From [Leptolyngbya] sp. PCC 7376 (GTDB lineage: Bacteria; Cyanobacteriota; Cyanobacteriia; Cyanobacteriales; MRBY01), in contig NC_019683.1 of NCBI RefSeq assembly GCF_000316605.1, positions 4,262,036 to 4,326,035 on the forward strand: a stretch of DNA of 64,000 nucleotides, given 5' to 3'. Position 1 is the stretch's first letter; the number at the start of each line of letters is the position of its first letter. Below, piece by piece: positions 52,330 to 61,885 of the stretch. The notes under the pieces were generated by a model. That model was given only the letters and a program-made list of their open reading frames with translations, was not told where the DNA came from and ran no database searches. The position numbers were made by a program, and so were the translations under genes.

Positions 52330-55227
52330 ATGGTCAATCTGCAACAGCTCCCTACTCTGCCAGCAACTCCGAAAAATGAAGCGTTTATCCGCCGTCATAT
52401 CGGGATTAGTGATGATGCAGCAGCAAAAATGTTGGCATTTTTGGGGTTTGATTCTCTCGAAGATCTTATTAGTCAGACTGTGCCTGATCCAATTCGTCAG
52501 AAATTAGAACTCGGTCTTCCCCACGCACGAACTGAAGTAAAAGCGCTTTCAGATCTTGAGACGATCGCCAACCAAAACAAAGTTTTCAAAAATTTGATTG
52601 GGATGGGCTATTACGATTGCGTCACGCCACCTGTCATCCAGCGAAATGTTTTAGAAAATCCGGGTTGGTACACCGCTTATACACCCTACCAAGCAGAAAT
52701 TGCTCAAGGCAGATTAGAGGCGCTTTTAAATTTCCAGACCATGGTGATTGAGCTGACTGGATTAGAAATTGCCAATGCGTCACTACTCGATGAAGGAACC
52801 GCCGCCGCCGAAGCAATGAGCATGAGTTATGGACTCTGCAAGAAGAAAACAGCCAATACCTTTTTTGTGTCGGAATTATGCCATCCCCAAACAATCGAAG
52901 TTGTACTGACCCGTGCGATGCCCCTCGATATCAATGTGGTCATTGGTAATCACGAAACCTTTGAAGTAACCGAAGATGTGTTTGGGGCACTGCTGCAATA
53001 TCCGGCGACCAATGGCTCGGTTTTTGATTACAGCGAATTTATCGAAAAAGTCCACAACCAAAAAGCATTTGCGACAGTCGCAACCGATCTAATGAGCTTA
53101 TGTTTGCTGAAAACGCCCGGTGAAATGGGTGCAGACATTGCAGTTGGAACCAGCCAAAGATTTGGGGTTCCATTGGGTTATGGTGGCCCCCACGCAGCAT
53201 TCTTTGCGACGAAGGAAAAGTTTAAGCGTCAAATCCCCGGCAGAATTGTAGGCGTTTCGAAGGATGTTCACGGTAAACCTGCGTTACGTTTAGCACTACA
53301 AACCCGTGAACAACATATTCGTCGTGACAAAGCGACCAGTAATATTTGCACGGCTCAGGTTCTTCTCGCCGTAATGGCCTCAATGTATGGGGTGTATCAC
53401 GGTGCTGAAGGCCTGAAGGCGATCGCCACGGAAATTCACCAGTTGACCCAAATTTGTGCGAAAGGTTTAGAAAAATTAGGTTTTGGAATTAGTTCGACCA
53501 TTACATTCGATACGATTCAGGTGATCGCGACAACAGAACAAGCTACAACTATTCGCGAAAATGCAGAAGCAGCAGAATATAATCTGCGCTATTTTGATGA
53601 TGGAAAAATCGGCATTAGCTTTGATGAGACTTGCACCACTGATGACGTGAAAGCTGTATGGGGATTTTTTGCTGAACAAGAAAAATTGCCCTTTACCCTT
53701 GAACAAATCGAGCGGGAAATCACCGATGCTTTGCCGGAAAATCTCCTGCGTACCAGCGCATTTTTAACCGATCCTGTTTTCAATACTCACCGGTCTGAAA
53801 CCGAACTTTTACGCTATATTCATCATCTCCAAAGTAAGGACTTATCCTTGACCACATCGATGATTCCATTGGGTTCCTGCACGATGAAACTCAATGCGAC
53901 AGCGGAAATGATTCCGGTCACCTGGGCAAGCTTCGGTAAAATTCATCCCTTTGCTCCCCGTAGCCAAACAGCAGGATATAAGGAAATGTGTGACCAGCTA
54001 GAAGGCTGGCTCGCAGAAATCACAGGTTTTGCTGGGGTTTCACTCCAACCGAATGCGGGTTCTCAAGGGGAATATGCTGGCTTGCAAGTTATCCGTCAGT
54101 TTCATATCAAGAACGGTGATCGCCAACGTAATATTTGTCTAATTCCAGAATCTGCCCATGGCACTAACCCTGCCAGTGCGGTGATGTGTGGCTTTAAAGT
54201 TGTGCCGGTGAAATGCTGTAGCAGTCAGGGTGATATTGAAATTGAAGATCTCAAAGCCAAGGCTGAAAAGTATAAAGATAATCTCGCAGCATTGATGGTG
54301 ACCTATCCCTCAACTCACGGTGTGTTCGAGGAAGGCATCAAAGGTATCTGTGAGATTATCCATAGCCATGGCGGTCAAGTTTATCTCGATGGCGCAAACA
54401 TGAATGCCTTAGTCGGCGTTTGTCGTCCCGGTGATTTTGGTGCAGATGTTTGTCACCTCAACCTACACAAAACCTTCTGTATCCCTCACGGTGGTGGTGG
54501 ACCTGGCGTTGGCCCTATTTGTGTTGCAGCACATTTAGTTCCTTACCTCCCCAAAACCGAGCTCACAGAAAATGAAACCAATATCGGTTTCATTTCGGCA
54601 GCTCCTTTGGGTAGTGCGAGCATCCTGCCAATTTCATGGATGTACATTGCCATGATGGGTTCTGAGGGATTAACAAAGGCCACTAAAACAGCAATCCTCA
54701 GTGCAAACTATATGGCTAAACGCTTGGATGAGCATTACCCAGTGCTGTTTAAGGGGGCAAATGATTGTGTTGCCCATGAATGTATTATCGACCTGCGCCA
54801 AATGCGAAAGTCTGCGGAAATCACAGTGGAAGATATTGCAAAACGACTGATGGATTATGGCTTCCATGCACCAACCATTTCTTGGCCTGTGGCTGGAACG
54901 ATGATGATCGAGCCAACAGAAAGTGAATCTCTTGAGGAAGTAGATCGATTCTGTGATGCAATGATTGCGATTCGTGAGGAAGTGCGCCAGATTGAAGTCG
55001 GCAATATTGCCAAGGATGATAATCCCGTCAAAAATTCTCCCCATACTGCTGAATCTTTAATCTGTGGAGATTGGGAGCATCCTTATTCCCGCGAAGTGGC
55101 AGCTTATCCTACGGCTTGGCTCAAAGAATCGAAGTTCTGGGCATCTGTTGGCAGAATTAATAATGCGTTTGGCGATCGCAACCTTGTTTGTTCATGTGAA
55201 GGAATGGATGCTTACAAAAACGAATAA
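52330..55227 (+). CDS. gcvP: Glycine dehydrogenase (decarboxylating), P-protein
   Basis: PLP enzyme of the glycine cleavage system that releases CO2 from glycine and passes the aminomethyl group to H-protein; in cyanobacteria part of photorespiratory 2-phosphoglycolate metabolism. Single-chain P-protein of 965 residues with both halves. The PLP lysine lies in [20 protein letters not shown] near residue 712, preceded by [22 protein letters not shown]-terminal [18 protein letters not shown] is typical. gcvT and gcvH are not in the window. The following gene starts 2 bp after its stop. Confidence 0.97.
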   Translation: MVNLQQLPTLPATPKNEAFIRRHIGISDDAAAKMLAFLGFDSLEDLISQTVPDPIRQKLELGLPHARTEVKALSDLETIANQNKVFKNLIGMGYYDCVTPPVIQRNVLENPGWYTAYTPYQAEIAQGRLEALLNFQTMVIELTGLEIANASLLDEGTAAAEAMSMSYGLCKKKTANTFFVSELCHPQTIEVVLTRAMPLDINVVIGNHETFEVTEDVFGALLQYPATNGSVFDYSEFIEKVHNQKAFATVATDLMSLCLLKTPGEMGADIAVGTSQRFGVPLGYGGPHAAFFATKEKFKRQIPGRIVGVSKDVHGKPALRLALQTREQHIRRDKATSNICTAQVLLAVMASMYGVYHGAEGLKAIATEIHQLTQICAKGLEKLGFGISSTITFDTIQVIATTEQATTIRENAEAAEYNLRYFDDGKIGISFDETCTTDDVKAVWGFFAEQEKLPFTLEQIEREITDALPENLLRTSAFLTDPVFNTHRSETELLRYIHHLQSKDLSLTTSMIPLGSCTMKLNATAEMIPVTWASFGKIHPFAPRSQTAGYKEMCDQLEGWLAEITGFAGVSLQPNAGSQGEYAGLQVIRQFHIKNGDRQRNICLIPESAHGTNPASAVMCGFKVVPVKCCSSQGDIEIEDLKAKAEKYKDNLAALMVTYPSTHGVFEEGIKGICEIIHSHGGQVYLDGANMNALVGVCRPGDFGADVCHLNLHKTFCIPHGGGGPGVGPICVAAHLVPYLPKTELTENETNIGFISAAPLGSASILPISWMYIAMMGSEGLTKATKTAILSANYMAKRLDEHYPVLFKGANDCVAHECIIDLRQMRKSAEITVEDIAKRLMDYGFHAPTISWPVAGTMMIEPTESESLEEVDRFCDAMIAIREEVRQIEVGNIAKDDNPVKNSPHTAESLICGDWEHPYSREVAAYPTAWLKESKFWASVGRINNAFGDRNLVCSCEGMDAYKNE

Positions 55228-55229
55228 CA

Positions 55230-55568
55230 ATGTTTCCTCGATATTGGTCTGACTTTCTCGCACAGCATTATCTAACTGGCAAAAGCGCCACCATTCCTAA
55301 ATCCAAAGATTTATCGGGGCTCGGCGCTGAGTTACAATTTTTTAATGAGAATGAAGCGATAGAAGAAAGTGAGGAATTTTATCCAGGCATTGCTGTTGCT
55401 CCAGATGGTTTTATTCCGGTGGCAATTTGTTTGATTGGTAGTGGCGATCCATATTTTATCAATAGAAATGATGGCATTAATGGTGCTCTATATCGGGTTT
55501 ACCATGATGTAGTTGCCGTAATGCCTTACAGCAAATTTCAGCCTAGCAAGGTGTATGAAGTAGTATAG
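55230..55568 (+). CDS. SUKH-like hypothetical protein, possibly cut at its C-terminus
   Basis: 112 residues: MFPRYWSDFLAQHYLTGKSA, FYPGIAVAPDGFIPVAICLIGSGDPYF, then INGALYRVYHDVV. The GIAVAPDGFIPVAICLIGSGDPYFI stretch is like the core of SMI1/KNR4 (SUKH) proteins, which include immunity proteins against toxins. The ATG is 2 bases after the gcvP stop, so likely co-transcribed. Its stop (TAG at 55566) coincides with the left end of the IS630-family element, so the true C-terminus may have been lost. Confidence 0.6.
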   Translation: MFPRYWSDFLAQHYLTGKSATIPKSKDLSGLGAELQFFNENEAIEESEEFYPGIAVAPDGFIPVAICLIGSGDPYFINRNDGINGALYRVYHDVVAVMPYSKFQPSKVYEVV

Positions 55569-56577
55569 GTGAGTTGACTGGTGAGGAAGAAAGTAGCATC
55601 TTGCCGAAAGCCTACTCATTAGACTTAAGACAGAAAATAGTGGATGCCTACGAAAGGGGTGGTGTGAGTCAAAGTAGTCTTGCCCGACAATTTGGAGTGG
55701 CGAAAAGTTTTGTACAAAAGCTCCTCGACCAAAAACGACTGACAGGGTCGATTGCTCCGAAAAAACGAAGCCAACAAACACCTCCCAAATTAAACGAAGA
55801 GCATCAAACAATATTGCGCCAGTTGCTCACCAAGAAAAACGATGCGACGCTAGCGGAACTATGTGATGAGATGGAGAAACGCACTGGTCTCCGTGTGGCC
55901 AATAGCACCATGCATCGCACCTTAAGAAGAATGGGATATAGCCTCAAAAAAAACATTCTATCCAGACCTTAAGGCGACAAAACGAGTGCAACAAGCCAGA
56001 TATGATTTTTGGCAGAAAATGCAAGCGACTCTAGCGAAAAACTTGATTTTTATCGATGAATCGGGCGTGAACTTAGCCATGACAAGACTGAGGGCACGTT
56101 CTGAGAAAGGGAAACGAGCTTATAGTCCGAAATCCAGTAAACGAGGCAAGAATGTTTCTTTGATTGGAGCATTAGGCTTCAAGGGAATGGTCGCTAATTA
56201 TCATCTGCTGGGGAGTACGGATGGATTAACCTTTGAAGCATTCATCAGCCAGAAGTTAATACCAAACTTATGGGCGGGAGCATGTGTGGTGATGGATAAC
56301 TGTTCGATTCATTTAGGAGAGTCAGTACGCACAATGATTGAGGCCGTGGGAGCTAAGTTGATTTACCTTCCTCCCTATTCTCCAGATTTTTCACCCATTG
56401 AAAATTGCTGGTCAAAGTTGAAAAGTACCTTGAAAAGTATCGGGGCAAGAACTTATCTAGCTCTAGACAAGGCAATTGAGGTAGCTTTTTCCAAGATTAC
56501 CCTTGATGATATTCGATGCTGGTTTACACATTGCTGCTATTGCACCTCACTCGACTAGAAATTGCTATACAAAAAAG
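55563..56577 (+). mobile_element. IS630-family element (ends approximate)
   Basis: Two-frame IS630-type transposase flanked by GTATAG at the left and, reverse-complemented, GTATAG at the right; IS630 elements insert at TA. Longer inverted repeats are too imperfect to place exactly, so both ends are estimates. Confidence 0.65.
55574..56558 (+). CDS. IS630-family transposase in two frames
   Basis: The first frame encodes paired helix-turn-helix domains (SSLARQFGVAKSFVQKLLDQ, ending in MHRTLRRMGYSLKK). A run of eight A at 55946-55953 separates it from the catalytic part one frame on: KTFYPDLKATKRVQQARYDF, IFIDESGV, CVVMDNCSIH and SPDFSPIENCWSKLK give D, D and E. Seven A would give a continuous protein. 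Either programmed +1 shifting or a one-base insertion makes it two open frames. Confidence 0.85.
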
Positions 56578-56672
56578 AGGAGGCGATCGCCATAGTTCTC
56601 AAAAACCATGAAGAAATACTTTTTTTTCTAGATGCCGATTAGGGAAAAAAGCTCAATTGGAGGAGATACAGA

Positions 56673-57302
56673 ATGACATCCGAAGAAAATACTACGCAGA
56701 AAAGTGCTGCACGAAAAAGAGCAGATGAGATTAAAGGATATCAATGTAAAAATTTAATTGCTGTTATAGAAAACCCCAAATACATTGAAAATATCGGCTC
56801 AGTAATTCGCAATGTCAATGCTTTGGGAGTTGAAAAAACCTATATTATCGATCCTTTCAAAAAATTGCCTGATGATTGGCAAGATATGCGAGAACGTAAA
56901 TCTTTATCGCGGCTTTCTGTCTCTGCAATCAAATGGAGTTTTGTAAAACGCTTTGATTCAACAGAAGATTGCTTAGCTCATCTTAAGAATAAGCACTTTC
57001 ACTCTATCGTTACTTCACCACATATTAAAGGTGAAAGAAACTGCATCCTCCATGAAGTTGATTACACTGTTTATACGAAATTAGCAGTATGGTTTGGGAA
57101 TGAATCCCACGGTATTAGTAAGGTTGCTGTGAAAAACAGTGAAATGTGTGTGAGTATTCCGATGTTTGGCATGGTTGAAAGCCTAAATTTGGGCACAACA
57201 TCGGGGATTGTTTTATATGAAGTGACAAAGCAACGCCGTGAATATCAAAAACAATATAAAAGAAGTGGAAAGCGTCGCCCAATTAATGCAGAAAAATACT
57301 AA
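56673..57302 (+). CDS. TrmH/SpoU-family RNA 2'-O-methyltransferase
   Basis: 209 residues. SPOUT-fold motif 1 NPKYIENIGSVIRNVNALGV at 34-53, motif 2 VWFGNESHGIS and motif 3 SIPMFGMVESLNLGTTSGIVLYEV, the deep-knot signature. It methylates a ribose 2'-O, most likely of tRNA or rRNA; the short form with only the catalytic domain fits TrmH-like or related enzymes. Start ATG has a strong Shine-Dalgarno (GGAGGAG 7-8 bases upstream). Lies between two transposons, the right one only 2 bp past its stop. Confidence 0.88.
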   Translation: MTSEENTTQKSAARKRADEIKGYQCKNLIAVIENPKYIENIGSVIRNVNALGVEKTYIIDPFKKLPDDWQDMRERKSLSRLSVSAIKWSFVKRFDSTEDCLAHLKNKHFHSIVTSPHIKGERNCILHEVDYTVYTKLAVWFGNESHGISKVAVKNSEMCVSIPMFGMVESLNLGTTSGIVLYEVTKQRREYQKQYKRSGKRRPINAEKY

Positions 57303-57334
57303 CTAACGTGAGTTCGGGATAAGGAATAAATGTT

Positions 57335-58057
57335 CTAATCAAGTTTTAGAGAGGGTTTCTTGGGCTGATGACAATAGGCAATGAGACAACAAAGCAAGTT
57401 GACACAAAAATTGGCAGGACTGCGGTGGCGGGAATGCTCAATCTGAGAAATATTCTTCAGTTGGTCAATGACTGTCTCAATCAAAGCTCGCTTGCGGGCC
57501 AAAACTTTGTCACGCCAAAGCATCCGGTGATTCTTCATATTGCGACGAGGCTTAGCTAGAAGCCTCACATCATATTCTTCTTGTAAATACTGTGCCAGAG
57601 CTTGAGAGACGTAACCTTTATCGGCAAAGACTTTTCCCGATAACCCTTTCAAAAGCTCCACTACCGGTTTTCTATCATCGGTGTTGCCAGGCGTGATTTT
57701 AACATTGAGTAATTCTCCACGGTCATTGATAATCAGATGTAGTTTGAAACCAAAGAACCAACCCACAGAGGTTTTACCTCGAGCGGCATGACCTTCAAAA
57801 ACGCGATGTTGAGAGATGCGGCGATTGTGACAAACTTTGATACTGGTGGCATCAATGAAACTAATGCCTGTGCAATCTCCATAACAGTCACATAAATAGG
57901 CACATAGAGGCACTAAGCTGGAGGGCATCCATGCCACAAAGCGTTGATAACTCACTGCTTTGGGAAAGGCTTTTTGCCAATAGTGTCGCATCATCAGGAG
58001 ATAGAAATACTTGAAATTACGATAGTGAGATTGGTGAAAAGCAATCAATATCGTCAT
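57335..58057 (-). pseudogene. IS982-family transposase, broken copy
   Basis: 240 residues from an internal ATG match residues 46-285 of the intact copy with few changes (for example [10 protein letters not shown] for IVQHRVFNGH). In frame upstream, [19 protein letters not shown] extends it to a TGA near 58150; the preceding N-terminal 20 or so residues are out of frame because of a small insertion (CATGA). So a defective copy, unless translation starts at the internal ATG. Confidence 0.82.
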
Positions 58058-58202
58058 TATCTCGCTGAGACTAAGGCTTCTGGGGCGACGCCGTCGCTTT
58101 TGCTTTGAGGCCAGTAATTGCTGTTGCCATTGAGGTTCAAAGACTGGTCATGGGAGAAGCTGGTGGACTGCTTATTAACTTCCACAATATGCACTTTCTC
58201 CT

Positions 58203-59060
58203 ATGCTTAGTTTAGACGCTTTATTTTGTGACGTTGACGATTTCTGCCCAGTCTTTGAACCTCAGTGGCATCAAGAATTACTTAGCTCTTGCAAAAGGTA
58301 TCGTCACCGTTCTAGAAGCCTAAGCTTGAGTGAGGTGATGACGATACTCATCGCTTTTCATCAATCTCACTATCGTAATTTCAAGTATTTCTATCTCCTG
58401 ATGATGCGACACTATTGGCAAAAAGCCTTTCCCAAAGCAGTGAGTTATCAACGCTTTGTGGCATGGATGCCCTCCAGCTTAGTGCCTCTATGTGCCTATT
58501 TATGTGACTGTTATGGAGATTGCACAGGCATTAGTTTCATTGATGCCACCAGTATCAAAGTTTGTCACAATCGCCGTATTGTCCAACATCGAGTCTTTAA
58601 CGGTCATGCCGCTAGAGGTAAAACCTCTGTTGGGTGGTTCTTTGGCTTCAAACTCCATCTGGTCATTAATGATCGGGGAGAATTACTTCATGTACAAATC
58701 ACTCCTGGCAATATTGATGACAGAAAGCCTGTCGTCGAACTGTTACGGAATTTATTCAGCAAAGTCTTTGGAGATAAGGGCTATGTGTCCCAAGCTCTGG
58801 CACAACATCTCAAAGAAGAACATGATGTGATGTTAATTGCTAAACCTCGCCGCAATATGAAGAATCACTTGATGCTCTGGCAAGATACATTCATCGCTCG
58901 TAAACGAGCTTTGATTGAAACCGTGATTGACCAACTGAAGAACATTTCTCAGATTGAGCACTCTAGGCATCGTAGTCCAGCGAACTTCTGCGTCAATTTG
59001 CTCTGTGGCTTGATTGCCTCTTGTCATCAGCCTAAGACACCTTCTCTCCAACTCAATTAG
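58203..59060 (+). CDS. IS982-family transposase, intact copy
   Basis: 285 residues, full length for IS982. DDE core: [10 protein letters not shown] with the first Asp, KVFGDKGYVS with the second, and [26 protein letters not shown] with the Glu. The conserved [10 protein letters not shown] and FGFKLHLVIND stretches are family hallmarks. ATG at 58203 (MLSLDALFCDVDDFCPVFEP). It has a right end repeat but no left one. Confidence 0.9.
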   Translation: MLSLDALFCDVDDFCPVFEPQWHQELLSSCKRYRHRSRSLSLSEVMTILIAFHQSHYRNFKYFYLLMMRHYWQKAFPKAVSYQRFVAWMPSSLVPLCAYLCDCYGDCTGISFIDATSIKVCHNRRIVQHRVFNGHAARGKTSVGWFFGFKLHLVINDRGELLHVQITPGNIDDRKPVVELLRNLFSKVFGDKGYVSQALAQHLKEEHDVMLIAKPRRNMKNHLMLWQDTFIARKRALIETVIDQLKNISQIEHSRHRSPANFCVNLLCGLIASCHQPKTPSLQLN

Positions 59061-59167
59061 AGTCTCTTTTCCTTATCCGGAACTCACGTTAACTTAAGTT
59101 GACCATACCCTTTGTTGTGAGCGGACATTTGGAGTGGCGATCGCCCACTTCCCTAATCATCAATAGA

Positions 59168-59686
59168 TTAGGTATCTGTTTGCTGTAATTCTTTTTCTTT
59201 GTCTTGGCAGTAATTATTTAAAGATTCACCAATCGTTTTCTCAAGTTCACCAGCAGCTTGAGTGCGTGTTTGAGCTGCAAGAGCCGTTTCAAGATTTTTC
59301 TTTTGCCAAGCTTCAACCATACTGTATGTTGCTGCTGCTTGCTCGCTGTAGACTTCGCTAATTTTGTCTTGGTAATTTTCTAGGATGGGGCTGCTGATAT
59401 CAATATTGGCGATCGCCTCAGCTCCTGTTTTTAAGGTATCTGCTGCTTGGAGCCAGACATCAAGGTTCGGCTCTTCGCCTTCGAGTGTTTGTTCAGCTTG
59501 AGTAATTGTTTGGGCCTCGATCACGACATCATTAATCGTTTCAAGCAACTCCTGACATTCGTAGACTACAGGGTCAATACTTTGGCAGGCGTTGAGAGTG
59601 ATGAGGCTGAGAGATGAGACACTGGCACAGGAAAGAAGGCGTAGATTCACGGAAATAGTCGTAAAAGAGTCACGCACAGTGTACAA
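59168..59686 (-). CDS. Hypothetical lipoprotein
   Basis: 172 residues from the longest start; a GTG at 59650 gives a cleaner 160-residue form with a signal ending at lipobox ITLNAC. The mature part is helical and acidic (ECQELLETINDVVIEAQTIT, AAATYSMVEAWQKKNLETAL), with two Cys that may pair. No family recognised. Divergent from the methyltransferase gene at 59722. Confidence 0.68.
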   Translation of the reverse strand: MYTVRDSFTTISVNLRLLSCASVSSLSLITLNACQSIDPVVYECQELLETINDVVIEAQTITQAEQTLEGEEPNLDVWLQAADTLKTGAEAIANIDISSPILENYQDKISEVYSEQAAATYSMVEAWQKKNLETALAAQTRTQAAGELEKTIGESLNNYCQDKEKELQQTDT

Positions 59687-59721
59687 AATTTAAGCAACCT
59701 TTTGTGTTTAGAGTGTCATCA

Positions 59722-60393
59722 ATGGTTATTGCGCGTATTTTGGAACCGGAAGTGATGGATGATCCCGCTGAGGCGATCGCCTATGATGCGATGGATTTTT
59801 CCGATGTAAATCAAGATTTTGCAAATGTAGTGGTCGCAACTTACCCGCAGCCTACTGCAACGGTTTTAGATTTGGGGACAGGTACGGCGAGAATTCCAAT
59901 TTTTGTCGCTGAGCAACGCCCGCAATGGCAAATTATTGCCGCTGATTTAGCACCATCGATGTTGGCCGTAGGTCAAAAAAATGTTGATGCGGCAGGTTTC
60001 ACCTCCCAAATACAGTTGCAATTAGCGGACTCGAAAGACTTACGATTTGGCGATCGCTATTTTGATGTCATTATGTCGAATAGTTTGATTCACCACTTGC
60101 CAGATCCGCTGCCTTGTTTCCAGGAGATGCGACGGCTATTGAAACCTGGTGGAGCAATTATTTTGCGAGATCTCTTCCGACCAACTAGTGTCGCGAAAAT
60201 TGACAAAATTATTGCAGGTGTTGATGATGCTGATTTTGATGCTCACCAACTAAAGCTCTTTCGAGATTCGCTATTTGCCGCATTTACGATTGATGAAATT
60301 CAGGCGATCGCGAATCAAACAGGCTTAGCTACTGCCAACGTTGAACAAACATCTGAACGTCACTGGACATTGATTTTTGTTGATGAACAATAG
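59722..60393 (+). CDS. Class I SAM-dependent methyltransferase
   Basis: 223 residues from ATG 59722 (MVIARILEPEVMDDPAEAIA); a GTG at 59704 is in frame but less likely. Motif I VLDLGTGTARIP near residue 49, acidic motif II IIAADLAP, and HHLPDPLPCFQEMRRLLKPGG with RDLFRP for the post-motif region. Small-molecule or cofactor methyltransferase of the UbiE/Methyltransf_25 type; substrate unknown. Confidence 0.85.
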   Translation: MVIARILEPEVMDDPAEAIAYDAMDFSDVNQDFANVVVATYPQPTATVLDLGTGTARIPIFVAEQRPQWQIIAADLAPSMLAVGQKNVDAAGFTSQIQLQLADSKDLRFGDRYFDVIMSNSLIHHLPDPLPCFQEMRRLLKPGGAIILRDLFRPTSVAKIDKIIAGVDDADFDAHQLKLFRDSLFAAFTIDEIQAIANQTGLATANVEQTSERHWTLIFVDEQ

Positions 60394-60406
60394 TGCCGAA
60401 TAACTT

Positions 60407-60970
60407 TTAAATTCGAGCAAGCAGCTCCGTCTTTTTTGTCTGAAATTCCTCTTCTGTGAGCACGCCCTGCTCCTTGAGTTGACCCAACTTTTCGAGGGTT
60501 TGGTAAATATCAGCGGCCGTATCTCCTTCTTCTTTTTCGAGATCGGACACGTAGCCTTTTCCTTTCTCGAAAGCGCTGTCATAAGCTGATTTAACCTTTT
60601 CCTCGACAAAGTCAGAGAGAGAACCACCCGTCGCAAAATGATTGACGACCACCTGGCCCACCGCATAAGTAGAAGCCCCAGACGTAATCGCCATCGATGC
60701 GCCACCAATCACTGATCCCACGCCGGGAATTGCCTTGATAAAACTGGCACCGAGACGCGCTAAAGTTGTTCCGGTCAGAGCTGAGACGAAGGTTTTACCT
60801 GTACTGCGCGTATAGTTGACGCCATAAACCTGTGCGATCTGCTGAATCATTTCAAGCTGGATGGCTGTGACCGCCGCAAAATCAACTAAAGGGATTGGAA
60901 TGAGGCCACCTCCCATTGCCCAGATAACGTGGGATTTGATGATGGCATCAGCTTCAGTTCTTTGGCTCAT
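60407..60970 (-). CDS. DUF697-like membrane-associated protein with C-terminal SHOCT domain
   Basis: 187 residues. The centre SHVIWAMGGGLIPIPLVDFAAVTAIQLEMI and a Gly-rich ALTGTTLARLGASFIKAIPGVGSVIGGA region fits the DUF697 pattern seen at the end of YcjF/Era-like membrane GTPases. Residues 155-187 (LEKLGQLKEQGVLTEEEFQTKKTELLARI) are a SHOCT motif. No GTPase domain is present. Possibly a membrane-linked adaptor. Confidence 0.8.
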   Translation of the reverse strand: MSQRTEADAIIKSHVIWAMGGGLIPIPLVDFAAVTAIQLEMIQQIAQVYGVNYTRSTGKTFVSALTGTTLARLGASFIKAIPGVGSVIGGASMAITSGASTYAVGQVVVNHFATGGSLSDFVEEKVKSAYDSAFEKGKGYVSDLEKEEGDTAADIYQTLEKLGQLKEQGVLTEEEFQTKKTELLARI

Positions 60971-61206
60971 TGTTGTTTCTCTAATCTAGAGTTGAGGGGA
61001 ATTTGGAGCTCCCTTTTTCCTATGATAGTCAGCCTGATTTTTCTTTTGGGTGATTCTTAAGGTTTGGTCATCTCGGCAGAAATTGGAAATTGGGTGTTGC
61101 GGCGATCGCCTCGGTACTGTTTGTTCGGTTTCTGACATTGCATAACGCTTTTAAGTATGACTACGATCAAGAAAGCAAAATTACGAATATTCTAAATTTT
61201 TTAATA

Positions 61207-61344
61207 ATGGCCCAGTCAGACACAGCTCCACAAAATTCTGCGGACTCAAAAACCGAAGAAAAAATCTTATGTCCTCACTGCAAACGCACCGCAACAAATG
61301 GCATTAAGTGTAAGGGGATTTGTGTTTCCGATGACGATTACTAA
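61207..61344 (+). CDS. Small Cys-rich zinc-ribbon-like protein
   Basis: 45 residues from ATG 61207 (MAQSDTAPQNSADSKTEEKI). Two Cys in LCPHC and two in IKCKGIC could hold one zinc ion. A longer frame from 61090 adds 39 hydrophobic and unlikely residues, so the short form is chosen. Function unknown; type found in cyanobacteria as a small open frame. Confidence 0.65.
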   Translation: MAQSDTAPQNSADSKTEEKILCPHCKRTATNGIKCKGICVSDDDY

Positions 61345-61428
61345 ACGCTAATGGTGATTTTTTTTACTCTAATCTCATAGCTAAAAAGCCTTGAAAATAA
61401 ACTGACTAAACTCTCTTAAACTCAGATT

Positions 61429-61752
61429 CTAGATAAAAAATAAGACAATATTGAGGGTGATCAAAATCCCTAATAAACCGAGATTTATCTGAATTTCTCG
61501 ATGGCTATCATTGAGCTTATTGCCGAGAATTTTTTTTGTCTTTTCTTGAAAGTAGCGTTGTAGGAACAGGGGTAGCCGATCAAAATATCGCTTATATTTC
61601 AAAATCGAGACGACAACATTGAAAACATTAAAGAGCGTAATCCCCAACATCGCCCAGCGATAGAGGCTGTAAAAGTTGATATTTTCATGACTGATCAAGA
61701 GGACTAGTTGCTGTAAATGACCGATTTCAATGAGAGTTTGTGCGTCCATCAA
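61429..61752 (-). CDS. Small hypothetical membrane protein
   Basis: 107 residues with membrane helices near 32-50 and 88-106 joined by a basic loop (KYKRYFDRLPLFLQRYFQEK). No family recognised. Starts ATG at 61752, reading away from the kinase gene at 61886. Confidence 0.6.
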   Translation of the reverse strand: MMDAQTLIEIGHLQQLVLLISHENINFYSLYRWAMLGITLFNVFNVVVSILKYKRYFDRLPLFLQRYFQEKTKKILGNKLNDSHREIQINLGLLGILITLNIVLFFI

Positions 61753-61885
61753 TGTCAGTTTTAAACGTTGCTTCTATAAATCTGAATAAATAAATCGAGC
61801 AAATCCACACCTAATGAGGTTCGGTTCTACAGATTCTGTTTTGCTCAAGATACCTTTATTATCAATTTAGCTTGGTCGAAAGAAA

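Larger units (their letters stand above)
57305..59091. mobile_element. Head-to-head inverted pair of IS982-family elements
   Basis: Outer ends are inverted repeats AACGTGAGTTCGGGATAAGG (left) and AACGTGAGTTCCGGATAAGG (right, reverse complement). The transposase genes point away from a common centre near 58200. No such repeat is found at the centre, so each copy has lost its 5'-side end. The arms of the resulting inverted repeat span about 0.7 kb each. Confidence 0.85.

Noticed and set aside
52322-52507. 61-codon frame overlapping the gcvP start
   Set aside because: Frame is a by-product of gcvP coding; start site and composition do not support a gene.
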